DNA of 64,000 nucleotides from Bowmanella denitrificans (lineage in GTDB: Bacteria; Pseudomonadota; Gammaproteobacteria; Enterobacterales; Alteromonadaceae), in contig NZ_PEBU01000006.1 in NCBI RefSeq assembly GCF_002887595.1, positions 171,535 through 235,534 of the forward strand, given 5' to 3'. Below, one piece after another: positions 40,269 through 49,344 of the stretch (positions are counted from its first letter, which is position 1; every line of letters begins with the position of its first letter). The notes beneath the pieces were generated by a model that was not told the DNA's origin, did no database searches, and worked only from the letters and a program-made list of their open reading frames with translations. The translations under genes and the position numbers were made by a program.

Positions 40269-41179
40269 TTTACACCACAACAGATATTGCTGTCATTATT
40301 CCTGTATACAATAGTGCTGCCTTTCTCGAAGACACCTTGCATGCATTGTTCAGGCAACGCGAATTGCCGGGCGAAGTGATTATTGTCAATGACGGGTCAG
40401 TTGACGGCTCCGAGCAGGTGATCCGCAATAGCCCATATGCTGCTGACATCACTTATCTTGAAATTCCTAACAGCGGTCCCGGCGCCGCCAGAAACCATGG
40501 TCTGGCACATACCAGTAAACCCTGGGTGGCCTTTTTGGATGCCGACGACCAGTGGAGCGATTGGCATAAGCTGCAGATGCAGATAGAACTGGCCAATCTG
40601 CATCCTGACGCCGTGCTGATTGACAGCTTCGCCGAGGTAGATTGGGGAGGTGAGCTGCCGCTGGTTGTACAGCGGATTAAGCAGGGCAGGGTATTCGAGC
40701 AGTTTCTGCACCACAATGTGGTCAATGCCACATCCTCTGTTTTGGCCAAAACCATTGCTGTTCGCCAGGTGGGTGGTTTTGATGAGGATTTGCGTTTCGG
40801 CGAGGATCGGTTGCTGTGGGCGCGATTGGCAAAAATTGGTGAAGTGCACACCTTGCAGGAAGTGACAGTACGCAAGGTCAACCACAATGCCAACCTGACT
40901 GCCCATGGCTATCGCAATTATTACTACCGCCTGTTATGTGTACAGCGTTTGCTGGAAATGGCCTCCCTTAACCAAGGTCAGACTCATCAGATCTGGTACG
41001 AGAATATGCAGGAATTCTTGCGTGAAGCCTTTAAAGCCAATGATGTAAGAGGCTATCGCAAATTGTTCCGCCGCACCATGCAGTTGTCTGGGGGACGTGG
41101 CCGCCTGAGCCGTTACGCGTTAATCAACCTGTATGGCAGTCTGTTCGGGCAGTTTACACCACTTAACCAGATGGCCTGA
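40265..41179 (+). CDS. GT2-family glycosyltransferase
   Basis: The 304-residue GT-A enzyme has VIIPVYNSAAFLEDTL, IVNDGSVDGSEQV and the DxD region FLDADDQW, followed by GEDRLLWARL. I chose ATG 40265, with GGAG six bases upstream and an ATGA overlap with the polymerase gene. It is an inverting transferase of the repeat-unit pathway; specificity unknown. Confidence 0.9.
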   Translation: MIYTTTDIAVIIPVYNSAAFLEDTLHALFRQRELPGEVIIVNDGSVDGSEQVIRNSPYAADITYLEIPNSGPGAARNHGLAHTSKPWVAFLDADDQWSDWHKLQMQIELANLHPDAVLIDSFAEVDWGGELPLVVQRIKQGRVFEQFLHHNVVNATSSVLAKTIAVRQVGGFDEDLRFGEDRLLWARLAKIGEVHTLQEVTVRKVNHNANLTAHGYRNYYYRLLCVQRLLEMASLNQGQTHQIWYENMQEFLREAFKANDVRGYRKLFRRTMQLSGGRGRLSRYALINLYGSLFGQFTPLNQMA

Positions 41180-41182
41180 ACG

Positions 41183-42595
41183 ATGCGTCATCGACTGGTT
41201 AACCTGGCCTGGATTTTTTACGAGAAGTTCAGCCTGATTGGGCTGTCAATCGGCTCTTTTATGGTGTTTGCGCTGTTGCTTGGACCCGAGCAGTTTGGTC
41301 TCGGCGTATTGGCTGTGACGCTGGTAGAAGCGATAGGCATTATTTACTGCAGCATAATTGAAGATCCGCTGGTCAGACGCACCAAGTGTAGCAAAAGTTT
41401 GTATGCCTCTGTGTTCTGCTTTGGCGGCTTACTGGCTTTGGGCAGTGCCACAATGCTGGTGGCAGGCAGCTTGTTGTTTGGGGCATCTGAGCTGTTTATC
41501 GGTTTGGTGGCATTGGCCGGTGTCAAGCTGGTGGCAACAGTACTAAGCCGCCCCTTTGTTGCGGATCTGCGTCGCAAGCGTAATTTTAAGTCACTGGCCA
41601 ACCGCACCTTGGCAGGAAAGCTGATAGGCACCACCGCCGGTATACTGGCAGCTTTTTGGGGGGCAGGAGCCTGGGCCGTGGTGTTACAGGCTGTCATGAT
41701 GGAGACAGTGTCGCTGATATTGTTGCTGTATTGGCATCACGACCTGGTCAGCAGCAAAGCCGATATACACAGATTTGGCCTGATTTTTCGGGCCGGATTA
41801 CCGCTTGGGGTAAAAATGTTCAGTCGTGGCATGTTAGTCAGGGCTATCACTTTAGTATTGGGTATGGTCAGTGATGCAACCACGGTCGGCTATTTTGCGT
41901 TTGCCAACCGTCTGGTGGATCTGCCCAGGCTCGCCCTGAGCGATGGGCTGCTGAGTTATGCGCTGCCAGCTATTGCCAAACGTGCTAATCAGGGGCCGGA
42001 CGTGGGACGCTTTGTCTCATCTATCAGTCTGAGCACGACAACGTTGCTTGCTCCTCTGTTCCTCGGCACCATGGTGTTGGGGGGCGATCTTATTCATCTG
42101 CTGTTTGATGCCAAATGGCAATCGGCTATCCCCCCCTTTCAATACTTGTGTTTATTGGCGGCACTGCGTTGTCTGGTGCTTTATGTGCCGGCCACGCTAA
42201 TTGCGCTGGGCAAGGCCAGGTGGGGAATGGAAGCGGATTTGTTGCTGTTGCTAGGTGCATTGTTAATAACCTGGTTGTATGGCAGCGAATGGGGGGCGAT
42301 GGCCGCGGTAGCCGCAATGGCACTGCAACTGTCAGGAGATCTGCTGATTAAATTGTATCAATTGCATAAGTTGTTCAGTCCCCGCTGGCAGCCTGTATTG
42401 CGCGACTACGGCTTTGTGGCACTGGCGGCTGTATTGATGATGGCCAGCATTGAGTTGTTAAGAGTTCCGCAATTTTTACCTTTGCCTGAAGTGCTGATGG
42501 CAATCGCGACCGGCGCAGCGGTGTATTTTCTCGGCTTATTCACACTCAGACCTGGCTGGGCCAGGGGCTTGATAAACAGTATCAAACAGGGGTAG
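41183..42595 (+). CDS. Wzx-like polysaccharide flippase
   Basis: The 470-residue membrane protein has about twelve to fourteen helices and belongs to the MOP/polysaccharide transporter group (LAWIFYEKFSLIGLSIGSFMVFALLLGPEQFG at the start; RGMLVRAITLVLGMVSDATTVGYFAFANRLVDLPR near residue 215). It would flip undecaprenyl-linked repeat units across the inner membrane. It starts 3 bp after the GT2 gene. Confidence 0.88.
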   Translation: MRHRLVNLAWIFYEKFSLIGLSIGSFMVFALLLGPEQFGLGVLAVTLVEAIGIIYCSIIEDPLVRRTKCSKSLYASVFCFGGLLALGSATMLVAGSLLFGASELFIGLVALAGVKLVATVLSRPFVADLRRKRNFKSLANRTLAGKLIGTTAGILAAFWGAGAWAVVLQAVMMETVSLILLLYWHHDLVSSKADIHRFGLIFRAGLPLGVKMFSRGMLVRAITLVLGMVSDATTVGYFAFANRLVDLPRLALSDGLLSYALPAIAKRANQGPDVGRFVSSISLSTTTLLAPLFLGTMVLGGDLIHLLFDAKWQSAIPPFQYLCLLAALRCLVLYVPATLIALGKARWGMEADLLLLLGALLITWLYGSEWGAMAAVAAMALQLSGDLLIKLYQLHKLFSPRWQPVLRDYGFVALAAVLMMASIELLRVPQFLPLPEVLMAIATGAAVYFLGLFTLRPGWARGLINSIKQG

Positions 42596-42598
42596 AAC

Positions 42599-43723
42599 AT
42601 GCGGATTTTCTATTGGCAATCCAGTAAAGCACAGGAAGGAAATTTCGGCGACGACCTAAACGCCTGGCTATGGGACGCCTTGATGCCAGGCGACTGGCCG
42701 CGCAATGATGATGTGATGCTGGCTGGGGTGGGAACAGTGCTGACCCGTCAGTTACCGCCTGCCAAACGCCTGTTGATTTTAGGTTCAGGGGCTGGTTACG
42801 GGGAATTGCCCCAAGCGGTTTTTCAAGCTCACTGTCATTGTTATGGTGTGCGAGGCCCTCTTACAGCGGCGCTGTTGGAATTGGATGATCGCAAGGTGCT
42901 GGCCGATCCGGCGATACTGATCCCTGAAGTGTTTGACGTTCCACCACTGTCACCACTGGACAGGCCGGTTGTGTTTGTGCCACATCTGGACAGTGCCCGG
43001 CGTTCTGACTGGGCAAGTGTCTGTCAATTAGCCGGGGTGAGCCTGGTGGACCCCAGACATGAATCCAAAGAGGTTATCCGGCAGCTAGCCAGGGCGAGAT
43101 TAGTATTGGCAGAATCCATGCACGCTGCCATTATTGCCGATGCCTACCGGGTGCCCTGGATACCGGTGTGGAGTTCCTGCGAGATCAATAAGTTCAAGTG
43201 GGCTGATTGGGCACTGGCTGTCGGTGCAAGAGTGATTCCTGAGAGCATTGCACCGCCCTCCAGAGTGGCCTGGCTGGATAACCGCTTTGCTGCCAGGGCA
43301 CAAGCGGATCTTGCTCTGGTGCCCGGCCTGGATTTTACCCTCGGCTTGAGTATCAGTCAGGCGCTGGGGGACATTCGTGCCCGACAGGCTTTGAGCCGAG
43401 ATCCCAAAGCTCGCAAACGCAAAGAGCGCTATCTTAGACTAAGGCGGAAACTGTTAGTGCCTGCGATGAAAATGCTGGGTAACCATCCAGACGCCATGTT
43501 GCAGCAATGTGCCGAGCAATTAAACAGGCTTGCTGAGCGGCAGGGTTATTTGAGTGATGATCAGCAACTGCATTTTGCCAGGGAACGTTTGTATGTTGCT
43601 GTTGAGGCATTGAAAGCAGACCGTCGTGATGGATTTTCACAACAGGGAAAGGTTCGCAGTTTGCGGCTAACGCAGAGCCAAATGAAACGGCAACCAGTTC
43701 AGGTTTCTTACAAGCACTCTTAG
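42599..43723 (+). CDS. Polysaccharide pyruvyl transferase-family protein
   Basis: The 374-residue protein begins IFYWQSSKAQEGNFGDDLNAWLWDAL, typical of the family that puts pyruvate ketals on sugars, and has GVRGPLTAALL and the C-terminal ESMHAAIIADAYRVPWIPVWSS core motif. It is the last plus-strand gene of the locus and overlaps the convergent GT2 gene by 57 bp. Some members act as transferases of other groups, so pyruvylation is likely but not certain. Confidence 0.85.
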   Translation: MRIFYWQSSKAQEGNFGDDLNAWLWDALMPGDWPRNDDVMLAGVGTVLTRQLPPAKRLLILGSGAGYGELPQAVFQAHCHCYGVRGPLTAALLELDDRKVLADPAILIPEVFDVPPLSPLDRPVVFVPHLDSARRSDWASVCQLAGVSLVDPRHESKEVIRQLARARLVLAESMHAAIIADAYRVPWIPVWSSCEINKFKWADWALAVGARVIPESIAPPSRVAWLDNRFAARAQADLALVPGLDFTLGLSISQALGDIRARQALSRDPKARKRKERYLRLRRKLLVPAMKMLGNHPDAMLQQCAEQLNRLAERQGYLSDDQQLHFARERLYVAVEALKADRRDGFSQQGKVRSLRLTQSQMKRQPVQVSYKHS

Positions 43724-44656
43724 CAACTGACGATTCCATTTCAGGTTAGTAAAATGCCTTAAGGTGAGTCTGTCGTCAGTTGCCGTTGCGTGATCGCGCT
43801 GCATAGCTTGTAACAGGATTTGATAAACCAGAATGCGGGCACGAAGGTGCTGCACCGACTCGATGTCATCCGCCAATAACTGTTCATGACGCTGTAACAC
43901 ACGGATGCTGTCCTGGTATAGCTGCTGACTGGTGTCGGCGGTCATATTCTGGCCATGACAATGATAACGAAAACCGGGTCCGAAGGCCTGAGCTACCCGA
44001 CACTGACCGCTGATCTTCAGCCAGCAGTCGGTATCTTCGGCAAAGGTCAGGTCAGTGTCAAATCCACCCACCTGTTGCCATAGATGGCGGTTAACCAACA
44101 CTCCCTGAGTCATGACAAAGCCGCTGTAACACAACAAACGCTGAAAACGTTGTGGGTTGAACAGTCTGCCCCAATTGCACAGGCGTTCGGTGGCATCCTT
44201 AAGTCCCTGCTCTATGCCCAGGCGGGTAAAAAAGCCTTGGTTAAGCTCTTGTCCGTTTATTACTTTGCGATTGTCGGTAAAGACCATACCTACGTTATAG
44301 GTCCTAAAAGCCAACAAGGTCTGCATTTGGGATGCTAATTGGTCTGGCGGCCATTCGTCATCTGAGTCAAGAAAAGCCAGCCATTCGCAACGGGCGAGTT
44401 TTACCCCGGCGTTCCTGGCTCTGGAGGGTTTGCCGCTGTTCGCCTGCTTGAAATAACGAAATCGCCAATCCTGCAGATAAGGGGCGATGATTTTGTCACT
44501 GCCGTCGGTAGAGCCGTCATCTACAATGATCACTTCATAATCACTGAAAGACTGCCCGCGAATGCTGTCAAGGGCGCGCGCAACAGTAGCTCGACGGTTG
44601 TAAACTGGCAGCACAATGGTGACGGCGGGAATGCCCAGTGGCGTGAGCGATTGCAT
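43667..44656 (-). CDS. GT2-family glycosyltransferase of the sulfotransferase operon
   Basis: The 329-residue enzyme has IVLPVYNRRATVARALDSI, IIVDDGSTDGSDKII, FLDSDDEW and FAEDTDCWLKI, the GT-A signature of family 2. I chose ATG 44656 with GGGGAG upstream; an in-frame ATG at 44677 would overlap the preceding gene. It is the last gene of the four-gene minus-strand operon and converges on the pyruvyl transferase gene. Confidence 0.88.
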   Translation of the reverse strand: MQSLTPLGIPAVTIVLPVYNRRATVARALDSIRGQSFSDYEVIIVDDGSTDGSDKIIAPYLQDWRFRYFKQANSGKPSRARNAGVKLARCEWLAFLDSDDEWPPDQLASQMQTLLAFRTYNVGMVFTDNRKVINGQELNQGFFTRLGIEQGLKDATERLCNWGRLFNPQRFQRLLCYSGFVMTQGVLVNRHLWQQVGGFDTDLTFAEDTDCWLKISGQCRVAQAFGPGFRYHCHGQNMTADTSQQLYQDSIRVLQRHEQLLADDIESVQHLRARILVYQILLQAMQRDHATATDDRLTLRHFTNLKWNRQLLRVLVRNLNWLPFHLALR

Positions 44657-44661
44657 GATGT

Positions 44662-45450
44662 TTAACTCCCCAGCCAACGCCGAACCAAGGTGCGAACGCC
44701 TGATGCACCAGGCTGTAACCTGTCATTTTTACCCTTATGCATTTGTACAAACTTCTGCTGCCAATTGTCGCTCAGTTCATCCGCCTGACGGCGGGTTATT
44801 TCGCGGATATCGCTAATGGGCAGCAATATATCCATGGCGGATGCAATACGCCGTATACCGCTGGTCAGGTCTTCCCGCAGGCTTTCATACTCAAGCTCCA
44901 GATAACGGCACCCCTGGGCAGCAAGAAGATAGCGCCAACTGGCGGTGTCTTGAATGACTTTTTTCAGACACTGGTTAATATCCTGGTAGTCAAAGCTTGG
45001 GGCGGTGCGCATCGCCTTTTGTCCGGTGATCCACACGCCAGTCTGGCGAGCCTTGGAAAAAGACACCGCCTGTTTTAGCACATCGCGACGATGCAGCAAG
45101 ACAAACAAGGCATTTGGAAAGCGTTTTATCAACTTGTCAAAGCCGCCGAACACCTGCAGATGGTCGTAATGCACTTTGATGGAAAACACGCCATTGGCGG
45201 AGGTGCGCCTTAATTGCAGCAAGTCCAGCACATTGTCCAGGCCTGAGACACCCAACTGCTTCTCCCATTCGCGCAAATTTACCGGATTGGCGTATTCCAG
45301 AGGAAAGCCGAACAGACCGGTACTGTATAACGCATGGCCGAGCATATGACTGCCGCATCGCTGGGTAGAAGCGATAACCAGAAAATTATTGGCCTTAGTG
45401 CCGGGGGCGAAGTCATGTTCTCGACTGAATTGATCCTGATAAAGCTGCAT
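44662..45450 (-). CDS. Stf0-like sulfotransferase
   Basis: The 262-residue protein resembles the Stf0 family, which transfers sulfate from PAPS to carbohydrates such as trehalose. The 5'-phosphosulfate-binding loop is ASTQRCGSHML (27-37), the 3'-phosphate region is FVLLHRRDVLKQAVSFSKA, and a further conserved stretch is LELEYESLREDL. It lies 12 bp after the second sulfotransferase. The likely acceptor is the polysaccharide of this locus; no PAPS-synthesis gene is in the window. Confidence 0.86.
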   Translation of the reverse strand: MQLYQDQFSREHDFAPGTKANNFLVIASTQRCGSHMLGHALYSTGLFGFPLEYANPVNLREWEKQLGVSGLDNVLDLLQLRRTSANGVFSIKVHYDHLQVFGGFDKLIKRFPNALFVLLHRRDVLKQAVSFSKARQTGVWITGQKAMRTAPSFDYQDINQCLKKVIQDTASWRYLLAAQGCRYLELEYESLREDLTSGIRRIASAMDILLPISDIREITRRQADELSDNWQQKFVQMHKGKNDRLQPGASGVRTLVRRWLGS

Positions 45451-45462
45451 AGGGCCTCCTTG

Positions 45463-46140
45463 CTATTCAAACTGATAGTGGAACAAATTGATTTCTCTGG
45501 CATAACAGGTTGCCACCCGATCTACATCCTCACTGCTGAAAGCCAGGCGATAATCGCGGTTGTCGCCGCTGATTTCATGGGGCAGGGCAAGGGACGACAG
45601 ACCAAGTCGCTCAAGCACAACGTCAAAGGACGCCTGCAGGTGTTCAAACTTACCGACGTAGTCCACCGCCAGGTCGCCTTCAAAGTTGGTTAGCCAGCTT
45701 AACTGCGGACGTAAGAAGCCGGTGCCGATGAAACGTTGCAAAAAATGACTGAAAGGAATATCCGCATCTATGCCCAACCAGCGACGGTGATAGTCGTCGC
45801 GAATGGCATTGCGGTACCAGGAATAGGCTCTATCCCAGGGATTTCTGACAATACTGAATTTGAAATACTCCTGATACTGGCGTTGGTTGACCTGTTGTTT
45901 ATTGGCCGGATTGCGGTGTCTGTACCACTGATGTTTAGTTCGTCTCAGCCATTCCAACAGGTTGTCGCTATTGCGCCAGGCCTGCTTCAGGGGCAGAGGT
46001 TGCTGCAACATACGCAGGCTTCGGTGGTCTTGCCCGTCTCGGCCTGAGTGATGGTCAAAATGGCCCAATGCTTTTTCAATGCTGGTACCTGCGCATTTGG
46101 GGATATGAATGAAAATACACTGGTGCTGGTGGGAAATCAT
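45463..46140 (-). CDS. Sulfotransferase family 2-like protein
   Basis: The 225-residue protein has the 5'-PSB loop HIPKCAGTSIEKAL (residues 12-25) and the 3'-phosphate motif SIVRNPWDRAYSWYRNAI, as in carbohydrate sulfotransferases related to chondroitin/heparan enzymes. GAGG precedes the ATG. It differs in family from the Stf0-like neighbour, so two positions or sugars may be sulfated. It is separated by 6 bp from the upstream lipoprotein gene. Confidence 0.86.
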   Translation of the reverse strand: MISHQHQCIFIHIPKCAGTSIEKALGHFDHHSGRDGQDHRSLRMLQQPLPLKQAWRNSDNLLEWLRRTKHQWYRHRNPANKQQVNQRQYQEYFKFSIVRNPWDRAYSWYRNAIRDDYHRRWLGIDADIPFSHFLQRFIGTGFLRPQLSWLTNFEGDLAVDYVGKFEHLQASFDVVLERLGLSSLALPHEISGDNRDYRLAFSSEDVDRVATCYAREINLFHYQFE

Positions 46141-46146
46141 GTGACC

Positions 46147-47919
46147 TCACTGTGACGGATTTGCGGATAGCTGTGCGCCAATCAAGACCAACCCGGCCTG
46201 GTTCAGACGGGAAAAGTTGTCAATTTGCCACGCTGGTGGAATGGCCATAGCGACCGGAGAATCACTCTGGCTCAGCATCCGCGCGGTGGCATCGTTGACC
46301 TGCTCGGTAAAGGCGAAACCCTGATCGATACTGGCGCGGAACTCCGGCTGACCGGTGGCCAGATTGAACATGTAGTTGTTGGTGTAGGACGACGCGTCCA
46401 GTGGCATTTCATCAAAAATGCTGTAGCCCATAACCTGCCAATATCTGTCGTGGATCAGAATGTTGTTTCTGGCATCTACCCAGAAACTACTGTCGCCCTT
46501 AAATTTGGCGGCGGCGATGCCATTGCTGCGACTGACAATTAAGTTTTCAAAAATCAGGGTTTTGCCCATTGGCGCACTTAACAAACCGCCAAGCTTGATT
46601 GCGGCCCAGGCCCGCTGGCGCTGATCACCGAGATTGTGAATATAATTCTGGAAGATATAACTGGGCCCGCGTCGGTTAGGGATAGCGCTGACGCCGGTAT
46701 AGCCCTGCTGCAGATCATTGTTATATACCAGCACATTATGCTGACCGCCATCGAGTTCGATTAAATCATCATTGGCATAGGCAAGAACATTGTCGTGGAT
46801 AGCGGAGTGTTGCATAAACCCACCCCAGGGCTGGCCATTGCTGCGGCTTTCGATAACATCATTGAATCTGTGCTGGTCTGAGCCAATGAAGTGGTTATAT
46901 CTAAGCACTAGCTGACCGGCAAATTCGGACTGTGGATGATTGCCGGAAGCAAGGAAAGCCGTAGCGCCATGGGGGTGCCCCTGGCCCCAATGATTGGCGG
47001 CCGGAATGGGGGAATGCACGCGACAATGTTCCACCACAATGACGCCACTTTGCACCAGGTTGAATCCGGCGTCGTAATTGATCGGCTGTGCGGCCTGCTC
47101 ATTCTCGTAGGCGAGTCCGTCGCGTATGTCACCAGCCTGTCTGCCCCAGGCAGACACGTCGCAGCCGTTAAACCAAAGGTGGTGTGCATTCAAACTGACG
47201 ATGGCATGTCGCCGCCCACCTTTGACCTGAATATTCTCAAAATAGATATAGCTGTTATCGCCAATGTTTATTGCAATATCGTCGTCTGGACCAGCTTCGA
47301 CAACCAACTCGTCATTGCCAATAATTTTAGCCCAGCCACCTTCCTGTCCTTCGATACCCAGGGCTTCTAAATCCAGCGTGCCATACTGGTAAATATCTGC
47401 CAGTTGATAAACCTTGTTTGGGTCGACCGGGGGCTGTGTCTGGCGGGTACGAAAGCTAGTGGTCTTGGCTTGCACAAGCTGGTCATTCGAGTAAAGCTGA
47501 ATGCGCAACTGATATTCAGTATCGGCGGATAACCCCACAATACTGCCGGATTGGAGCAAAAATACCGGCTCTGGCTGTAAGTCCATTGCGGCTGACCATT
47601 GGTTGTCGGCTGTTTGTTTGAAACTCACCCGGGCATGATGTTGGTCACTGACATTGCTGATTGATACCGCAACTGAGTGAAATAAAGGTTGAATTTGAAT
47701 CTGCAGATCGTTGCTGCTTTGCGACACCCCTTGCGAAGGAGAGTTGCTGCTGGCTGATTGATGGTCCGAGGCCCCGGCTGCCGTAGCTTCAGTCGGAACA
47801 GATAAAGGTAGTTGACTATTATCTTGCTGGGGGGAGACGTTCCCGGCACAGGACGTTAGCAGGCAAAGCGTTGCTAACTGGAGACAGATAACGAGAAAGT
47901 TGAACCTTAATGTGACCAT
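46147..47919 (-). CDS. Lipoprotein with parallel beta-helix domain
   Basis: The 590-residue protein has a lipobox LLTSC (Cys24) and a Ser/Gln-rich linker, then a fibronectin-like region (about 75-160, with YQLRIQLYSNDQLVQ). A right-handed parallel beta-helix spans about 175-550, with recurring asparagine ladders (YIYFENIQVKGG, LWFNGCDVSAW, VVEHCRVHSP, VLVYNNDLQQGY, YIFQNYIHNLG). Such folds occur in polysaccharide lyases, hydrolases and epimerases. As the first gene of the sulfotransferase operon it may modify, cleave or anchor the polymer. No catalytic residues could be assigned. Confidence 0.78.
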   Translation of the reverse strand: MVTLRFNFLVICLQLATLCLLTSCAGNVSPQQDNSQLPLSVPTEATAAGASDHQSASSNSPSQGVSQSSNDLQIQIQPLFHSVAVSISNVSDQHHARVSFKQTADNQWSAAMDLQPEPVFLLQSGSIVGLSADTEYQLRIQLYSNDQLVQAKTTSFRTRQTQPPVDPNKVYQLADIYQYGTLDLEALGIEGQEGGWAKIIGNDELVVEAGPDDDIAINIGDNSYIYFENIQVKGGRRHAIVSLNAHHLWFNGCDVSAWGRQAGDIRDGLAYENEQAAQPINYDAGFNLVQSGVIVVEHCRVHSPIPAANHWGQGHPHGATAFLASGNHPQSEFAGQLVLRYNHFIGSDQHRFNDVIESRSNGQPWGGFMQHSAIHDNVLAYANDDLIELDGGQHNVLVYNNDLQQGYTGVSAIPNRRGPSYIFQNYIHNLGDQRQRAWAAIKLGGLLSAPMGKTLIFENLIVSRSNGIAAAKFKGDSSFWVDARNNILIHDRYWQVMGYSIFDEMPLDASSYTNNYMFNLATGQPEFRASIDQGFAFTEQVNDATARMLSQSDSPVAMAIPPAWQIDNFSRLNQAGLVLIGAQLSANPSQ

Positions 47920-48283
47920 TTTGCCATCGTCCTGAAGTGCCGCCCTGCCGCTAAGCTATTGAATATACTGGTCAGTAGTACCTCTAATGCAGGACGCAAA
48001 GTGAATTTGCACAGAGATATAACGCAAAGTCCGTGCCGACAAGAAAAACACATGACAAAATCAAGAATAAAAACTGTACAAAGGGAAAAAGTCTGGTAAA
48101 GTGGTAATCGGCCTGTAACGTCAGACCTATTATTTACACAACAGTTTTCTGCTTTATCTTCGCTACATCTACCATTTGCGTTTTTGTCATGAAGTCTTTG
48201 CTCCCTTGTTGCTCTAATAATCAAGTTTGCAGGCGATACTCGCATTCGTGCGTTTGTTAATTTATTTGTTTTTGGAGACATTC
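47920..48283 (+). promoter_or_regulatory. Promoter/leader region of the cold-shock gene
   Basis: The 364-bp gap upstream of csp is AT-rich and holds no convincing gene. A long structured 5' untranslated leader is typical of csp mRNAs and TTTGGAGAC provides the ribosome site, but I could not identify the promoter or a cold box. Confidence 0.45.
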
Positions 48284-48493
48284 ATGTCTAACACAACTGG
48301 TACCGTTAAGTGGTTCAACGAAGAGAAAGGTTTTGGTTTTATTACGCCTGAGAACGGTGGCAAAGATGTATTCGTACATTTCCGCGCCATTGCTGCTGAA
48401 GGCTTCAAAACTCTGGCCGAAGGTCAGCGCGTTTCTTTCGGTGTTGAGCAAGGTCAAAAAGGCCCTCAAGCCGTAAACGTTGTTCCTGTATAA
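48284..48493 (+). CDS. Cold-shock domain RNA chaperone
   Basis: The 69-residue protein is a single OB-fold cold-shock domain with RNP1 KGFGFI (15-20) and RNP2 VFVHF (29-33), binding single-stranded RNA and DNA. I chose ATG 48284 because GGAGA is ten bases upstream; a longer frame to 48227 has no homology. A strong terminator follows 17 bp after the stop. Whether it is cold-inducible (CspA-like) or constitutive (CspE-like) cannot be told. Confidence 0.95.
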   Translation: MSNTTGTVKWFNEEKGFGFITPENGGKDVFVHFRAIAAEGFKTLAEGQRVSFGVEQGQKGPQAVNVVPV

Positions 48494-48510
48494 GTAACAG
48501 CGAATTTAGA

Positions 48511-48537
48511 AAAAGCCGCATTATGCGGCTTTTTTTA
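48511..48537 (+). terminator. Rho-independent terminator of csp
   Basis: AAAAAGCCGC and GCGGCTTTTT form a stem around a 5-nt loop and end in seven T residues. Confidence 0.93.
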
Positions 48538-48603
48538 TGTCCAGGGATGGACGGTATGCCGATGTGGCAGGGAGTATTCATCGGCGATGTCCAGGGATGG
48601 ACG

Positions 48604-48705
48604 GGCAGAAAACCTGCTCCTGCGTTTTCTGCACTTCCACCATCCCTGGTGGTCGGCAGAAAAGCTGCTCCTGCATTTTCTGCACTTCCACCATCCATGG
48701 TGGTC
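48604..48705. repeat. Tandem 51-bp repeat with internal hairpins
   Basis: Two directly adjacent 51-bp units, 48604-48654 and 48655-48705, differ at only a few positions. Each holds two palindromes: GCAGAAAA(C) with (G)TTTTCTGC, and CCACCATCC with GGTGG. Flanking copies of GATGTCCAGGGATGGAC occur at 48536-48553 and 48585-48602. Related units lie at 19534-19590 in the other orientation. The region 48538-48759 seems otherwise non-coding. Confidence 0.85.
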
Positions 48706-48759
48706 GTATTCCGCGGTCGCATGGAAGCGAAGGAGCGGCGATGTCCAGATGGTAATAAT

Positions 48760-49317
48760 TTAATCTTCGGTCCAGGGCCTGAGCTGCGCAACCTGCATCT
48801 GATACGCTGCGGTGGCCACATCATTCTCCATCAGCTCCGTGCTAAGCTGGCCTGAAATCCAATATGCCTGATAAATGTCGTCAACCTGGTATCCTGCCGG
48901 AAATCGCAAAAAGATTATCTGATTAGGTGGCGGCGGTGGTATATGTATACAGGCGCCAAAGTAAGGTACCAGAAAAGCGCTTTGCACCGATTGGTCTGCA
49001 TGATATTCCAAAGGCACAACAAAACCTGCCAGACGGACTTTCTGTTGATTGAACTCTGCGCGAATGCGGGTGGAGGCCAGGGCCTCTTTAACCCGTTGAC
49101 GTTTAATTTCATCTATCTGTTGCTGGATACTGTCGGCCTCACTCTGGTCAGCCAGCGGCACTGCATAGGTTTCGTCACCGTGATTAATCGGTGGCGCTTC
49201 ATTGAAGGCTTTTAAATCTTGTTCTGGTAACAGGGCGTCCCACTCAATGGTGCGATACTCCTCTTTGGCCAGGACCAATGGCGGAATTAGAAAGATAAGC
49301 AAAATTGCAAGTCGCAT
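48760..49317 (-). CDS. DUF3299 periplasmic protein
   Basis: The 185-residue secreted protein has a signal peptide (1-17, ending LVLAK). The DUF3299 core is VRLAGFVVPLEYHADQSVQSAFLVPYFGACIHIPPPPPNQ near residues 95-135, with one Cys and one His in the FGACIH motif. Its function is unknown. It is divergent from an ABC pair, with a Zur-like palindrome between. In Pseudomonas a comparable DUF3299/ABC set (PA4063-PA4066, recalled, not checked) responds to zinc shortage. Confidence 0.82.
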   Translation of the reverse strand: MRLAILLIFLIPPLVLAKEEYRTIEWDALLPEQDLKAFNEAPPINHGDETYAVPLADQSEADSIQQQIDEIKRQRVKEALASTRIRAEFNQQKVRLAGFVVPLEYHADQSVQSAFLVPYFGACIHIPPPPPNQIIFLRFPAGYQVDDIYQAYWISGQLSTELMENDVATAAYQMQVAQLRPWTED

Positions 49318-49344
49318 GGGAATTCTGGAGAATAGTACTAAGAA

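Noticed and set aside
48523..48855. Open frames through the 51-bp repeat
   Set aside because: The repeated peptide reflects the DNA repeat; there is no ribosome site, and the related copy at 19534 is not in an equivalent frame.
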